DNA from: Favolaschia claudopus
Taxonomy: Eukaryota > Basidiomycota > Agaricomycetes > Agaricales > Mycenaceae
DNA: 64,000 bases
Direction of reading: 5' to 3'
NCBI GenBank assembly: GCA_037176885.1
Contig: JAWWNJ010000230.1
Coordinates: forward strand, 124,001 to 188,000
Below the pieces are notes generated by a model. That model made no database searches, had not been told where the DNA came from, and was given only the letters and a program-made list of their open reading frames with translations. How positions within the stretch are numbered: the first letter of the stretch is position 1; each line of letters begins with the position of its first letter. This document shows positions 21,434 through 33,180 of this stretch, piece by piece. Both the position numbers and the translations under genes were made by a program.

Positions 21434-24400
21434 AGGTAGGGGCCACACAAGTGCGGTTACCCCACGTGATCTGATGTGACATGACCATATTGGGACAGGA
21501 ATTGAGAAACCGTACAATAAGTAGTCCACATGTAGTAAAACAGAAAAATGGGCTCAACAGTTCGGTGCAGATCGGTCCTCTGCTGCTCTCAAAGCTTAAA
21601 TCTCGGCAAAATCTCGAAAGTTGAGCGAAGAGTTCCCCAAATATGGATCAAGCGTATATTGGCGCGTCGCTCTCCGAAACGCGTGTAAAGTTTCTTTGGC
21701 TCCTGGGCGCTGAAAATTTTGGGATGCCTCAAGAGTCTTTTTTCCCTCCATGCCTCCTCCCAAGAAGTTCATGCGGGACCGCCTGAGTCGTCTAAACGGC
21801 CGTATACCATCACCAAAGAAGGCCATCAAACGCGTCGCGGCAATCGCGTTAAGTCCCGTGAAAGCGCGTCCACAAAAGAAGCAGCGGCAAGAGAGTGCCG
21901 ACAATGACCACCGCAGTCTTGTGAGACATAAAATCTGTCCTTAAACTCGAACTAATCACAGAAATATTGCAAGACTCTTTTGACAAGGAAAATCTCGAAC
22001 CCAAAGATTGTGCCGGTTCCTCCGCCCAAGAGCCTGCAGCAGATCATTACACCGATGTATTCTATCAAGAATCGACACCGTCGCCTCCAACCGCCGCGCC
22101 CCAGGGTTTCAGACTCCGGGGAAAGCTTACAACAGCATTTTCTAGTGCTCGGGACCTTACTTCTGATGATGCCGCGTCAATCAATACATTTCCTGCCCCA
22201 CATCCACCCTCTATGCTAGCTGAATCTGACGACGACGACCACTTGAATCACAATCCAGAGGATGAGCAAGTCCCTCCGGAACTTGATGAGCTTTGTGTCC
22301 CCGAAGCTGGGGGCTTTACTGGTGACGGATACCCTCGGCCCCCGCCACCCGAGGGCTTTCTGGAGAGAATGGCAGCTCTTGGTGCTAAGCAGAGTCTTGC
22401 TGTCGCTCCCGATGTCACCTCAGCCCAAGCTGCATGCACAGATATGTCAATTTTTCTCCGTGGGCCAAGCCGAGGTGCATGTGGCGGTTATAAGCCGCCC
22501 GAATTGAGCACCTGGGTCCGTGTGCGGATGGAAGGGATTCGTAGCCATTTATCGCAATATACGAATCCTAATTCGGCCACTTACGGTAAATGGGGCGCTT
22601 CAGCACGACAAGCTGCGATTGCAATTGGGCGAGATGTTCATTGCGCTCGTACATTCGCTAGCCTTAGCCGAGAGTATATTGTTTCTCGCAAGGTGTTACC
22701 AATTAATCCATACGGTTCTTGGAAAACTTCGATGCTGTCAGACGAGGATTTAGCGAATGATGTCCGCAATCATTTGCAAGAACTAGGGAAATTTATCACG
22801 GCTGATAAGCTGGTTGATTATTTGGCCCGAGAGGATGTGATGGAGAAGCACGGTCTTGACAAAAAGATCAGTATTCGAACAGCGCGAAGATATCTGGATG
22901 AACTTGGATATCGGTGAGCTGTTCTGCCGTTTGAATCTTTCACAGGAATTTATTTTGGCTCAGGTTCAAGTCCGAAAAGAAGGGTCAATACTCTGATGGA
23001 CATGAGCGCGACGACGTCGTGTACTACAGAGAACAAGTGTACTTGCCGACTCTCAAAGGCTTCCAGGATTCTTCGTGCGTCTTTGAAGCCGACGGTTCTG
23101 TCATTACACCATCGCTTCCTCCCGGAGCGCGGCGAACCGTGATCTGGTATCACGATGAAAGTGTTTTCTATGCTCACAACCGCCGTCGGAAGTCTTGGTA
23201 CCATAAGGATGCCCCCGCCGTCCCCTACGAAAAAGGGGACGGCGCATCTTATATGGTGGCGGACTACTTTTCCGCTGTTTTTGGTTGGTTGCGCACTCGG
23301 GATGGGAAAGCTGCCGCTCGGCGTGCCATGCGACCTGGAAAAAATCGGGATGGATACTTCTCAACGGCTGATATTGAGGAGCAGGCTATTGCAGCCTGCA
23401 CCCTTGTCAACGAGAGGTGGCCAGAATACGATCATGTTTTTGTTTATGATAATGCGACAACTCATCGCAAACGCGGCGAAGGAGCGCTGTCGGCGAGGAA
23501 CATCCCGAAATTTATTTCAGGCACCCGCAAGACGAAAAACAGCAAACCAGACTCCAATTTCCTCGTTCCAGTGAACAAGCGGAACGAGGACGGATCTTTG
23601 ATGTACGATGCTCGCGGCAGTCTCATCAAGGAACACATTCGGATGTCCGGGGCATCCTTTGCCGATGGAACCTCACAGGATCTTTATTTCCCCTCTGACG
23701 CAGCCCAGCATGCCGGGAAATTCAAAGGGATGGAAGTCATTCTTGAGGAGCGACGGCGGAAGGGGGATCTTGGCAATATCTCCCAGCGGGATCTCAGCAA
23801 AACCAAATCCGAATGCGACGGCTTCAAATGCGCTGATCCCCACTCAAAATCTTGCTGCATGCGGCGCATGTAATTCAATTAACCAGACTGCGCGGCAGTC
23901 AAATCCTGTCTTGAAAACTCTTGTGCAGAGCACAACGTCACCGTTCTTTTCCTACCCAAATTTCATTGCGAACTTAATCCCATCGAAATGGTATGGGGTT
24001 ACGCCAAGAGGGTTTATCGATTGAATCCCGAGTCATCACGGGAGGATGCACTGGAGCGTAATACGCTCGCAGCTCTAGATGCGGTGCCACTAGAGTCTAT
24101 GCGCCGCTTTGTAATCCGCGCTCATCGTTTTGCTGATGCATACCGTCATGGATTGGACGGTGCACAGGCTGCTTGGGCAGCCAGGAAGTACAAGGGACAT
24201 CGTGTCCTCCCTGTAGAGTTCAAGAAGGAGATGGCGGCCGCTGGAATCGGTCGGGGAGGCAACACAAACGCCGGATTATAGTACTTTTGGCGGTAAAAGT
24301 AGAACTAGTCTCTCAGTTTTGCATAGATTCACTCGGAAAAAAGCCCCGATGTTCATGAGATGTATATACACAGTATTGTTGAGGCCGATTTGCCAAGAAG

Positions 24401-24503
24401 AGCCGAAAAGTCTCGCAAAGCAGCGCCAGAATGTGTCCTATCCCAAAAAGGTAATGTGACCGTCACACCACGTGGGGTAACCGCACTTGTGTGGCCCCTA
24501 CCT
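21434..24503 (+). mobile_element. 3.07-kb TIR DNA transposon with DDE transposase
   Basis: Terminal repeats are about 38 bp: left AGGTAGGGGCCACACAAGTG then CGGTTACCCCACGTG, and the exact complement at 24466-24503. TA borders both ends (21432-21433, 24504-24505). The interior carries one transposase gene on the plus strand. TA targets and a D-D-E type enzyme fit the broad IS630/Tc1/mariner-like group. The coding region has two nonsense codons, so this copy is probably non-autonomous. Confidence 0.85.
21750..24281 (+). pseudogene. DDE-type transposase with two in-frame stop codons
   Basis: A basic N-terminal segment (from the ATG at 21750) is followed by a main frame from about 21960. A clean 50-nt intron lies at 22914-22963 and joins ...DELGY to RFKSEKK.... 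The catalytic signature is visible: WYHDESVF (first Asp), VYDNATTHR (second Asp) and FHCELNPIEMVWGYAK (the Glu). Between the second and third motifs, TAA codons at 23871-23873 and 23880-23882 lie in the same frame as the rest of the protein. Glutamine to TAA by C-to-T could explain the second. The junction between the N-terminal piece and the main frame is not resolved: the best donor there gives the wrong phase. The gene lies wholly inside the TIR element and is otherwise near full length. Confidence 0.75.
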
Positions 24504-24533
24504 TACAGTCAGGCGGTCTCGGGTGGAAGACCT

Positions 24534-24660
24534 TCCCCTCGTGTAGATACACCGGCGACCGCTGCCTTCGGGCAGCGAGACCCCATCACCTTCGGGTGTT
24601 GAGACCGCCTCGCCTTCGGGCGTCGAACCGTTGCCTCTGGGCAACGAGACCTCATCGTCG
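24534..24660 (+). repeat. Short tandem repeat, ~24-bp period
   Basis: About four imperfect units of the form GACCGCTGCCTTCGGGCAGC. It precedes and partly encodes the start of the gag-like frame. Each unit is a small palindrome (CCTTCGGG core). Confidence 0.5.
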
Positions 24661-26603
24661 ATACCCTCGACGCATACTGAGCTCTATGGGCCCGTATTGA
24701 CCTCTGCCGTAGATTGGGGGATGCTCGACGAGGGTGTTGCTATGTCTCACATGGCAACGCCCCGTCGTCAGAATACTAAGGGTTCTCGTACCGTAGTAAA
24801 TGATGTTATCTCTCGTTCCACATCCACCGTATCGCGTGCGATTCAGAGTATGAGCGTGGACGAGCTTGTGAGTGTTGCTCGCCGCCACCAAGCTTTGGCC
24901 CAGGAAGCTTTGACTGCTGCGTCGGGGCGCGGGGTAACTATCCCGCGTGAGATCCCGCCCGTTGATGAGAACACGAACTTGATAGATATTGATGATAAAT
25001 CGGCAGTGAATGTGCCTGAAACTATTGTCAGTCCGGCCATACCTTCTGGTGTTGGAACCTCCCGCCAGAAAGGTAAAGGTGCTGACCCTCGCAACTGGGG
25101 TGCAGCTAACCTCTCGGAAGATTTCTCTGAGCGCGATATTGACGCGCAAAGGACCGCTCTTGAGAATTTCGCCGAAATTCGCCGTGCTGTCAAAGAAGAA
25201 CAGCTTTCACCGCCACCTGGGTTCTTTGATCAAATGCCAATCACCTTGGCTTCTGAACGGACCGAACCCCGAACTCCGAGATCATTGCTCAAGCCGATGA
25301 AAGATTCAATTAACTCTGGCCAGAGTGTAGATGAAAAGATTGCTGATCTGCAAGAGCAAATCAGCAGCTTGCAACGTTCTCGGACGATAACGCCCAAGGT
25401 TAGCTTAACCAGGGCACAGACTGCTGTTAAAAACAGCATTGATAGACAGATCGGTGCGGATCACGGAGCTCGCGGATTCCGTCCCGATCCCACTCCTGCT
25501 GCACGCGTCGCGCCAGGCAGCCTTATAGAGCGTACGTTGCGCAATGCCGAGCGCGTAGATGGTTCACCCACTCCATCCGACCCATCTGATTCGTCGAGCT
25601 CAGACTCTGAGCCCTCGGATGGATCAGGTTCCGGGAAGTCACACCCGTCGCGTCATCGTCGCAAGCGCCGTTCCCCTAAGAAGAAACAGAGTTCTCACAG
25701 GAAAAATAAAATGATTTTGAAGCCTATTCCTCCAAAGGAATATGATGGCTCACCGGATGCCATTGCCTTCCATCGATTCGTCAAGGAAGTATCAAATTAT
25801 GTTCAACTTGGAAAAGTTCCAACCGATCAACGAGTGTTTTACTTGTCGTACTATTTGACGGCTCGTGCACTTGAGTTCTACAACAGAATGATGAGCACGT
25901 TTGGACTCTGAGTGAGTTCTTTTGGGGTTTATTCAATTTTTGTTTCCCTGTGAATTTCCGTGAGAAGCAACACACTCGATTGCGCTCTTGCCTTCAAGGC
26001 ACCAAGTCAGTATTGATCCACAAGGCTGAATGGGAACGAATTTACAATACCATTGGTCTTGAAGCCAACCAGGAGAAGGTTGTAATGTTCTGGCGGAGCC
26101 TCAACGCCGACATACGCAAGGAAATGTTCCGGGATAAACTCAGTCCGGAGACCTCCTCTTGGGCTGAGGTCACTGCCGGTGCTGAAAGCGCTGAAATTAT
26201 CGTCAAGGTTGATGACGACAACGATGAAATTGATATGGCTGAATCGAGTAAGACTCGATTCAAGCCCGATGACCAGAAACTGGACTCAGATTTGAACGGG
26301 AAACGTCGTACTGGAGGGCGCGTTATCTCGGTTTCCAGTGTAGAACCTGAACCTACCACGAATGCGCCAAAGTCTCGCGACAACGGCAAAAATCTTTCGG
26401 TTAAGAAACGAAATGAATATCTTGTTGCCGGGTTGTGCTTCAACTGTGGCGTACACGGACATCTTTCTCGCAACTGTCCAGACCTGAACACAATGATTTC
26501 AAAGGGTAAACCACCCGGTTTCTCATCCCACGGTGTTCAGTTCACTACGACTGATGACCGTGATGCTCTTTTGGAGAGCACAGAAATTCTTGAGACCTTG
26601 TAA
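24604..26603 (+). pseudogene. Ty3-like gag protein with CCHC zinc knuckle, frameshifted
   Basis: Frame 1 (to 25911) has an acidic/serine-rich middle, a basic KRRSPKKKQSSHRKNK stretch and the start of a retrotransposon gag domain (KPIPPKEYDGSPDAIAFHRF ... YYLTARALEFYN). The domain continues in another frame from about 25895 (WTLSEFFWGLFNFCFP) to the zinc knuckle CFNCGVHGHLSRNC (C-X2-C-X4-H-X4-C). One base missing from a T-run near 25903 accounts for the shift. No protease, reverse transcriptase or integrase follows, although a polypurine tract and LTR-like sequence do. Either the pol region was deleted or this is a gag-only non-autonomous element. The 3-kb TIR transposon sits directly upstream and may have split its 5' region. 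Confidence 0.7.
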
Positions 26604-26767
26604 ATCAGCGAGACTTCGAAATGGTCGTCGAGGAGGGCGAGGATACCAGCATGGTTTGATTTTGATTTTTCGAAGACCATTTCGGACGTTGAATTGACTT
26701 TGAACAAGTTTATTTATTTTTCTGACTAGATATTGAGCTCGTCGTGGTCGACGATCTGGAGGGCGGA

Positions 26768-26912
26768 TGTAACGGATCTACCGCTCGCATCAGCTCACGG
26801 CGAGATTTGCTTGAGTCGTTGCCAAGACTCAATACACAGCCTCCATTTTCTAGTATAAGTAGTTAGCTGATTGTCGTAGATTCCTTTCCTTTGGTCAATC
26901 TAAGACTTACAC
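26768..26912 (+). repeat. Putative 3' LTR (or part) of the gag-only element
   Basis: A purine-rich GGAGGGCGGA is followed by TGTAACGGATC, the usual arrangement of polypurine tract and LTR start. A plausible LTR end is CTTACA near 26911. No matching 5' LTR was found in the window, so the boundaries are inferred. Confidence 0.45.
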
Positions 26913-27072
26913 CAGTTCTTTTTTTGTGCCGGGGGGAAGTTTGGAAGACCACAGTCTGTCGAGCATGAAATTGAGTGCAGGAAGACGTGGCGTCGGCGAA
27001 AGATTAGATAGGAGTACCATGGGAAGGGACCTGGAGGCTGAAAAGATCGAGGAAAGAAAGAGAGAGCAGAAG

Positions 27073-27240
27073 TGTCGTGAATGATGAGCTCTAGCGAGGC
27101 GAGAGAGGGTGAACGGGAAGTCGATGGTGGTGGTAGAAGAAGAGGAGAGAAGCAAAAGTGTCGTGAATGATGAGCTCTAGCGAGGTGAGAGAGGGTGAAC
27201 GGGAAGTCGATGGTGGTGGTAGAAGAAGAGGAGAAGCTCG
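27073..27240. repeat. Tandem duplication, ~88-bp unit, two copies
   Basis: GTGTCGTGAATGATGAGCTC ... GGTAGAAGAAGAGGAGA occurs twice in a row with a handful of differences. The minus strand is open here (26907-27155) with a serine-rich product I cannot assign. Confidence 0.7.
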
Positions 27241-27351
27241 GATCAGGTCACATCAGATCGGCCCCTCTCTGCTGCATCACAAAACGGCACACTGTCTTCC
27301 CAGGCTCAGACAGTGTTTCTTTTATGGTAATGCATTTAATTTCGCCGCAAC

Positions 27352-27754
27352 TGTACATCCAAGTCAGCCAAGATAGATTTCCTAGCTTGTTGCACCATAT
27401 ATCCGGCTACATCGAGTGTGTCCGACTACTGAACCCGTTACGGATATTCCTGAGCTACCTTCTTTGACCCCTCTTTACATTCGGGAGCGGTAGATGATGT
27501 GTGAGTAGAATATTGAGTACATAATGGCACTCAACAACCTGGCTGGTGGACTTGGCAAAAAGTTGACAGTCTTGCATGATGAAATTCATGACGTTTTGTC
27601 ATGAATTCATATGCTCAACAACTATTGTAAAAATGGGTTTCTGAGCATCATGAAAGGCATCTTGAATTTCATGATGTGGTTCATGACAAAACATCAGGAA
27701 TCTTGAAATTCCTCATTATTGTTTTGAATTTCATGACAAATACTTCGCACAGTG
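27352..27754. mobile_element. CACTA-type miniature element, copy 2 (inverted, 5' end unclear)
   Basis: Reverse complement of 12479 to about 12910, ending CGCACAGTG. It abuts the first visible coding segment of the gene at 27755-35538 and may have truncated it. The far end breaks from copy 1 near 27352 without a clear terminal repeat. Confidence 0.5.
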
Positions 27755-27925
27755 TGAAGGGTGGCCATAATCCGAGCTGTGGCTTCACGGAGTTTTTGAC
27801 ACGAGTGGGCTCATCGATGAATATGAATATGGACACTGTCTACGATCATCATCCCGAGCTCGAGAAAACACCGCGCCGCTTGAAACTCGTCCGAGGACGT
27901 GACGCTGACCATGTGGGGCCCAAAC

Positions 27926-28292
27926 TTTGAGTATCGTATTGCGCAGACGCGAGAGACGACGAACTGCAGCGGAGTCGTCAGCACGAGCCGGTAGTGGCGA
28001 GGGCGCGACAAAGCTCAGTCGTTGGAGAAAAGACTCTATTAAACTCACCTGCAGCGGAGTCGTCAGCACGAGCCGGTAGTGGCGAGGGCGCGACAAAGCT
28101 GCAAGCCTGTAAGTACAAGGTATGTAGAGTAGATATAAATGTTACCTCAGTCGTTGGAGAAAAGACTGAGGAAACGGAAGCGTGACCGAGTGACTATATA
28201 CGGTGTCCGAACGGAGATAAGTAAATGAGCGTACAGGTAAACTACGAGCTGGAACTAAAGGAATGTAAGTGTGAAATTACAGTATACCGACA
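27926..28292 (-). repeat. 3' LTR of the Copia element
   Basis: It is 367 bp and matches 32814-33180 base for base by eye. Inside, a block of about 50 bp beginning CTGCAGCGGAGTCGTCAGCA is present twice, separated by about 34 bp, and a CCTCAGTC ... GACTGAGG hairpin follows. The last bases before the internal region (28293 on) form the polypurine tract on the minus strand. Confidence 0.9.
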
Positions 28293-28299
28293 CTCCCCC

Positions 28300-31200
28300 T
28301 CAGCGAGTATTTGCTGGACGAAGACCGAGACGTGCAGTCGCGTGGCGATGAACATCACGAGTAAGGCCTTTGGTGAAGATATCAGCGAGATTGTCTCGCG
28401 ATTCGACGCGGACAGGCGCGATGGACTTGGTTTTGACGGCGTCGCGCAACGAATGGTACTTGATTTTGAAGTACTTGTTGCCTTGTGTCACATCGGAGTT
28501 GCTCATGGTGGACAATCCACTGTTTGAGTCGACACGGAAATCCGTTGGGCGAGTGGGGGCAAAACCGAGTTCACCGAGAAGTTGTCGGAACCAGACGACC
28601 TCGTTGGCGCAAGTGTAGGCGGCGAAATATTCAGCGGCACCTGTAGCGCCTCCAACAGCGGTTTGACGACGCGCCCACCAATGGAAACAGGAGTCCCCAA
28701 TGAAGAGAGCGCCGCCCGAGACAGAGAAACCGTTTTCGTCGGGGTTGTCGACGAAATTGGAGTCGGTGTAAGCGTGGAAGAGGTCGGGTGAGAATCCGGA
28801 CCCGCCCAGGACGAGCTCGTAGTCCGAAGTACCACGGAGGTACTTGAAGATGTGCTGGAGGGCAATCCAATGCGGACGGCCGGGGTTCTTCATAAACTGT
28901 GAAGTCTGCTGAAGAGCACGAGCGATGTCAGGGCGTGTTTTAAGGAGATGCATGAGTGAACCGTTCGCTTCCGCATACGGAATACTCTGCATGTCGTCCC
29001 AATCCGACGAGCCGACTGCGGGGCAATCTTCACGTCGAAGGGGTTTGGTTTCCATCGGCGTTGCACGCTTGTTAGCGTGCTCGAAGCGGTAGCGCTTGAG
29101 GATGGTGTGGATGTAACCCTGCTGGGAGAACGAAATGGTACGCAACTTGCGGTCGCGTCTCACTGTCATGCCCAAAAACTCCGAAATCTCCCCCTTGTCA
29201 GAGATCTGGAAGTGCTCGGTAAATTCGACCTTGAACGCTGAGACGGCGGGCTTAGAGTTGCCAAAGAGAGCGAGGTCGTCGACATGGGCAGCCAGGATAA
29301 CAGTTTCGTCCTTCCGGCGGCGAATAAAAACGCATGGGTCACATACACAGATGGTGAAGCCGAGAGAGGTGAGAATGCGGACCAATGTGTCGTACCACAG
29401 TAGTCCGGCTTGGCGTAGACCATAGAGACCCTTGAGGAGTCGCCAGATCCAACCTTCTTTGCCTGGATAGTTGATACCGGGCGGAGGACGGACGTAGATA
29501 AAGTCGTCGTCCTTGACAGGACTGTTTAGGAATGCTGACTTAACGTCGATTACGTGGATCTCCCAATCCAGCATCGCCGCAATCGTCGCTATCCCGAGAA
29601 CAGATTCGATGTGGACGGTAGGGGAGGAAGCATCGATAAAATCAATGCCGGGGCGTTGATGATTTCCGAGCGCAACAACCCGAGCGCGGTAGTCGCGAAT
29701 GTGACCCGAGAGGGGGTCCTTCTTGTGGGCATACACCCATTGAGAACCTATGACCTTCTCGTTGCGCGGGTATGGGACGAGTTTAAACGTACCCATGGCT
29801 ATTAACTGGTTATGCTCGTACTCCATTGCCTGTTCCCATTCGTTGACATCTGGTGAGTTGATTGCCTGTTTATGGGATGTAGGCAAATCACCGGCCTGTA
29901 GAATGACCGGGAATGCCACTTCTTCCGGCTCGGAGTCCTCAGGTAACGGAGTGAGCGGGGAAGGTGGACTTGGAGGAGGTTGCTCAGCTCCAGCGGCGGC
30001 TTGGGCGGCGGCGGCGGCGGCAGGTTGTGCGGCGGCGGCGGCGGCAGCAGCGGCGGCAGAGCGAGTGAGGAGAGGAGTAGGAATGGTGGGAGCTCGAGGA
30101 TTTCGGCGTTTTGGACGTGCAGGAGGGAGCTCGGGCTCGGGATGAGCAATGTCGGGGCGAGGAGCAGGACGGTCATCATCGAGGTCAGCGTCGAAAAGAG
30201 AAGGGGTAAATGAATCATGATCGTACGACTCCCCCTTTGGCGACGTAGACTTGAATAACTTGTCTCCCATTATCAAGTCGTCAAACTTTACGTGTGGTGA
30301 ATGTATCACCTTCCTCTGATGAGGGACGTAGACCTTGTAAGCATTCCGAACCTCGTCAACACCAACATAAATCCCAGGTAGCCCGGTCGCATCTATTTTC
30401 GAGTTGGGCGTATGGTCATAGACCCATGCCAAGCAACCGAACGGATGGAACTCGGCCCAATTCGACACTGGACCAGGCCAAACATCACACGGAGTAGCAT
30501 CACCTAGAGGTTTCGTAGGCAGGCGCCATCGAATCCAGTTTGAGTACTGGACGGCTAGACCCCAGAAGGAGAGGGGCAGCCCAGCGTCGATGAGAAAAGT
30601 ACGAGCGCGGCTAATAAGAGTATGCCATAGACGCTCGCTTCGCGCATTTTGCTGCGGGGTGTGTGCGGCCGTAAGAGTCCAGAGGATACCGTGCTCCTCC
30701 ATAAACGAAATGAATTCCATTGTAAGGAACTCACCCCCGTTGTCCGTGTGGAACTCGATGAGGAGATAACCACCGGATTGGCGCTGTACAGCAGCCAGCC
30801 ATGCCTTGAAGGCGGCAAAGGCTTCGCTCTTCTTGGTCAAGAAGTACACCCACGAACCGCGGGTATGATCATCAAGAAAAGAAATCATGTACGACTTCCC
30901 CGAACGTGTCTTGATTTTCGACTTGCCCCACAGATCACTATAGACACGGCGAAGAGGTTTATCAGCACGTGAATAAGAGGCAGGGAATGCAGCGCGGGTT
31001 AATTTACCACGCGCGCAAGCGTCGCAGACAGGTAGAGGGGCGTTAATCTCGGTTGTGGTAAGCTTCAGCACATGGTCATATTTACCGCTGCGAGCCAGCG
31101 AGCGAGTCAGCTGTTCGCTTGGGTGGCCAAGAAGACGGTGGAATAGCATAAGCTTTTGCGAGGACGGTGACGGCGAAAAGGTAGAAGCCGTAAAGGCAGA

Positions 31201-32697
31201 AACTCCGGGGTCGAGGTCCATGTGGTATAAGCGAGTACCGCGACGGGAGCCAGTGCATACAAGCGACTCTGAGCGCGCTAAATGGTTAATGAAATTACCA
31301 CTGTCCTTCTTCTCGAACACAACACATCGTCCCGAGCCGAAGACGGCATAGCATCCAGCATCGTCGAGACGCGAGATGGAGACGAGGGTTGGCGAGGAAT
31401 TGGGGACATGAGCAGCGTCAGCAAAGTTGAGCTTGCGCCGGGTGCCGTTGGGTAGATGCGGCTCGAAGGTGAGCACACCACGACCCGCAATCTTGGTCGT
31501 ATTGGATGCGAAGCCTGTGACCGTTTCCGAGACTGGGTGATAAGAAGAGAAAGCTGATTTCGACGAATGGATAGAAGTGGTTGCTCCAGTGTCGAGGATA
31601 ACAGTGTGCGCTCCGGAGTCGACGCTAAAAGCGTGCTCAACAGAGGCAGAGGTGTGCGACGGGCTCTCAACCGAATAAGCATCAAAATCATTGGTAATAT
31701 TGGGCGCAGTCAGCTACAAAGTGAGTCTGAACTTTTTCGGCGGACTCCGGAGTCTCCCCCTGGGCCACATTGGCCTTGTCCTTATTTTTCTCCTTCTCCT
31801 TCCCTTTCCCACTCCCCCTGCCCCCTCGTGGACGTTTTTCCTTCTTCCCACCAGCGACATAAGCACCGCCGCCAACGGCGCGGCACTTGTCGATAGAATG
31901 ACTAGTGGGAGAAGGGCACGACGGGTTTACGCAGAAATTGCGCCCGTTCTTTCGCCGATCCTTCTCCACCGTTACAAGAGCACTCTGCAGAGAGCTCGAG
32001 CTCGAAGGCGCCGTCCCGCGAATGCGGACCGTCGACTTGAGGTCGTGAATGGCGGTGGTAAGGGTGGTTGCGTCCGTGAGCTTGAAGCTCTCGACCCATG
32101 TGTGCCAGGAATTTGCGTCATCTGGGTCACGCCATAGGGAGGCGACGAAGAAACCGGCAGCGAACCGTTCGGGGAGAGCGAGGTTGCAGGCAGCAAGTTG
32201 GTTAATACCTTCCTGGAAGCTGGTGAGATGCGCCTCGAGCGAACTTAAGTACCGGGTTGTTGTTTCTCAGTGATCTGCGAGAACCATTTGACAGCGGAAG
32301 CAATGTCGGACGCGCCGTACTCGTTGCGTAGAGTCGAGTATTTGTCGCGGACGAGTTCGAGGTGCATGATTTTCGTGTGGAGGGAGGTGGAGATGAATTT
32401 TAGAAGCATATTGTTGAGATAATCATTCGCCTTCCACCAGATACGTTGGGCAGCGGCAGCGACTGGGTAGGAGAGATTCCCGTTGAGGAGGCCATCAACC
32501 TCCGAGTATGCAGCAGCGGAGATGAACGAGCTGGACCATACAGTCCAATTAGCATCGTTCTTCAATATCGCGCGCTCCTCGGTAGGGAAAAGACCACTGC
32601 CGCCACGAGGCGGCTCCCAGTTGTCCGGAAGTTGTGTAAGTTGGGGACGGACAGGCACTGGCGCAGCAGTAGGTGGTGTGGTGTCTGTTTCGGACAT
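28300..32697 (-). CDS. Copia gag-pol polyprotein (two compensating frame changes in gag)
   Basis: Gag starts at 32697 (MSETDTTPP...) and contains the UBN2-like gag region. Pol follows with the protease motif DTGATTSI (about 31600), a GAG-pre-integrase HH-CC finger (HRLLGHPS ... CDACARGK), integrase with Asp-Asp-Glu in YSDLWG, FHTDNGGEF and NARSERLW, a polyalanine linker, reverse transcriptase with the AAHVDD box, and RNase H (AYTDSNF ... GAAEYFAAY). The 1058-codon frame from 31476 is only part of pol; the protease lies upstream in the same frame. Between about 32260 and 31690 the gag continues in a different frame (SSLEAHLTSFQEGINQLAAC ... AQYYQ), then returns to the original one. Two single-base indels could do this, or the reads contain errors. 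If real, this copy's gag is defective although its LTRs look new. Confidence 0.85.
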
Positions 32698-32813
32698 AGT
32701 TTGCGCGAAGAAAAGGAGTGTCGCAGCGAAAACTTGACAGGAAGTGAAAAAAGAGAGTCGGGCCGAAAACGCGAAAGGATTGAGGTTGAGGTTAGGCTCG
32801 GGTGCCCATAACC

Positions 32814-33180
32814 TTTGAGTATCGTATTGCGCAGACGCGAGAGACGACGAACTGCAGCGGAGTCGTCAGCACGAGCCGGTAGTGGCGAGGGCGCGACAAA
32901 GCTCAGTCGTTGGAGAAAAGACTCTATTAAACTCACCTGCAGCGGAGTCGTCAGCACGAGCCGGTAGTGGCGAGGGCGCGACAAAGCTGCAAGCCTGTAA
33001 GTACAAGGTATGTAGAGTAGATATAAATGTTACCTCAGTCGTTGGAGAAAAGACTGAGGAAACGGAAGCGTGACCGAGTGACTATATACGGTGTCCGAAC
33101 GGAGATAAGTAAATGAGCGTACAGGTAAACTACGAGCTGGAACTAAAGGAATGTAAGTGTGAAATTACAGTATACCGACA
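32814..33180 (-). repeat. 5' LTR of the Copia element
   Basis: In the element's sense this is the promoter-bearing LTR. It matches the 3' LTR over its 367 bp. The primer-binding site should begin at GGTTATGGGCACC just inside it; I could not assign the tRNA. The second CAAAC target copy follows at 33181. Confidence 0.9.

Larger units (their letters stand above)
27926..33180 (-). mobile_element. Ty1/Copia LTR retrotransposon, young insertion
   Basis: Two 367-bp LTRs, identical as far as I can read, flank a gag-pol unit on the minus strand. The 5-bp target duplication CAAAC is at 27921-27925 and 33181-33185. In the element's own sense the LTR starts TGTCGG and is preceded by a GAGGGGGAG polypurine tract. 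Domain order protease-integrase-reverse transcriptase-RNase H places it in Ty1/Copia. Identical LTRs imply a recent insertion. It lies inside a protein-coding sequence. Confidence 0.95.

Noticed and set aside
23869..23890. A 17-nt intron removing the two transposase stops
   Set aside because: Far below the 42-63 nt seen in every other intron here and it would shift the frame.
24843..25193. Minus-strand frames of 116-165 residues opposite the gag gene
   Set aside because: The plus-strand gag with its zinc knuckle explains the region; the antisense frames have no family features.
29802..30218. Leu/Pro-rich frame on the minus strand and Gly-rich frame on the plus strand
   Set aside because: Both are shadows of the polyalanine linker region in the Copia polyprotein.
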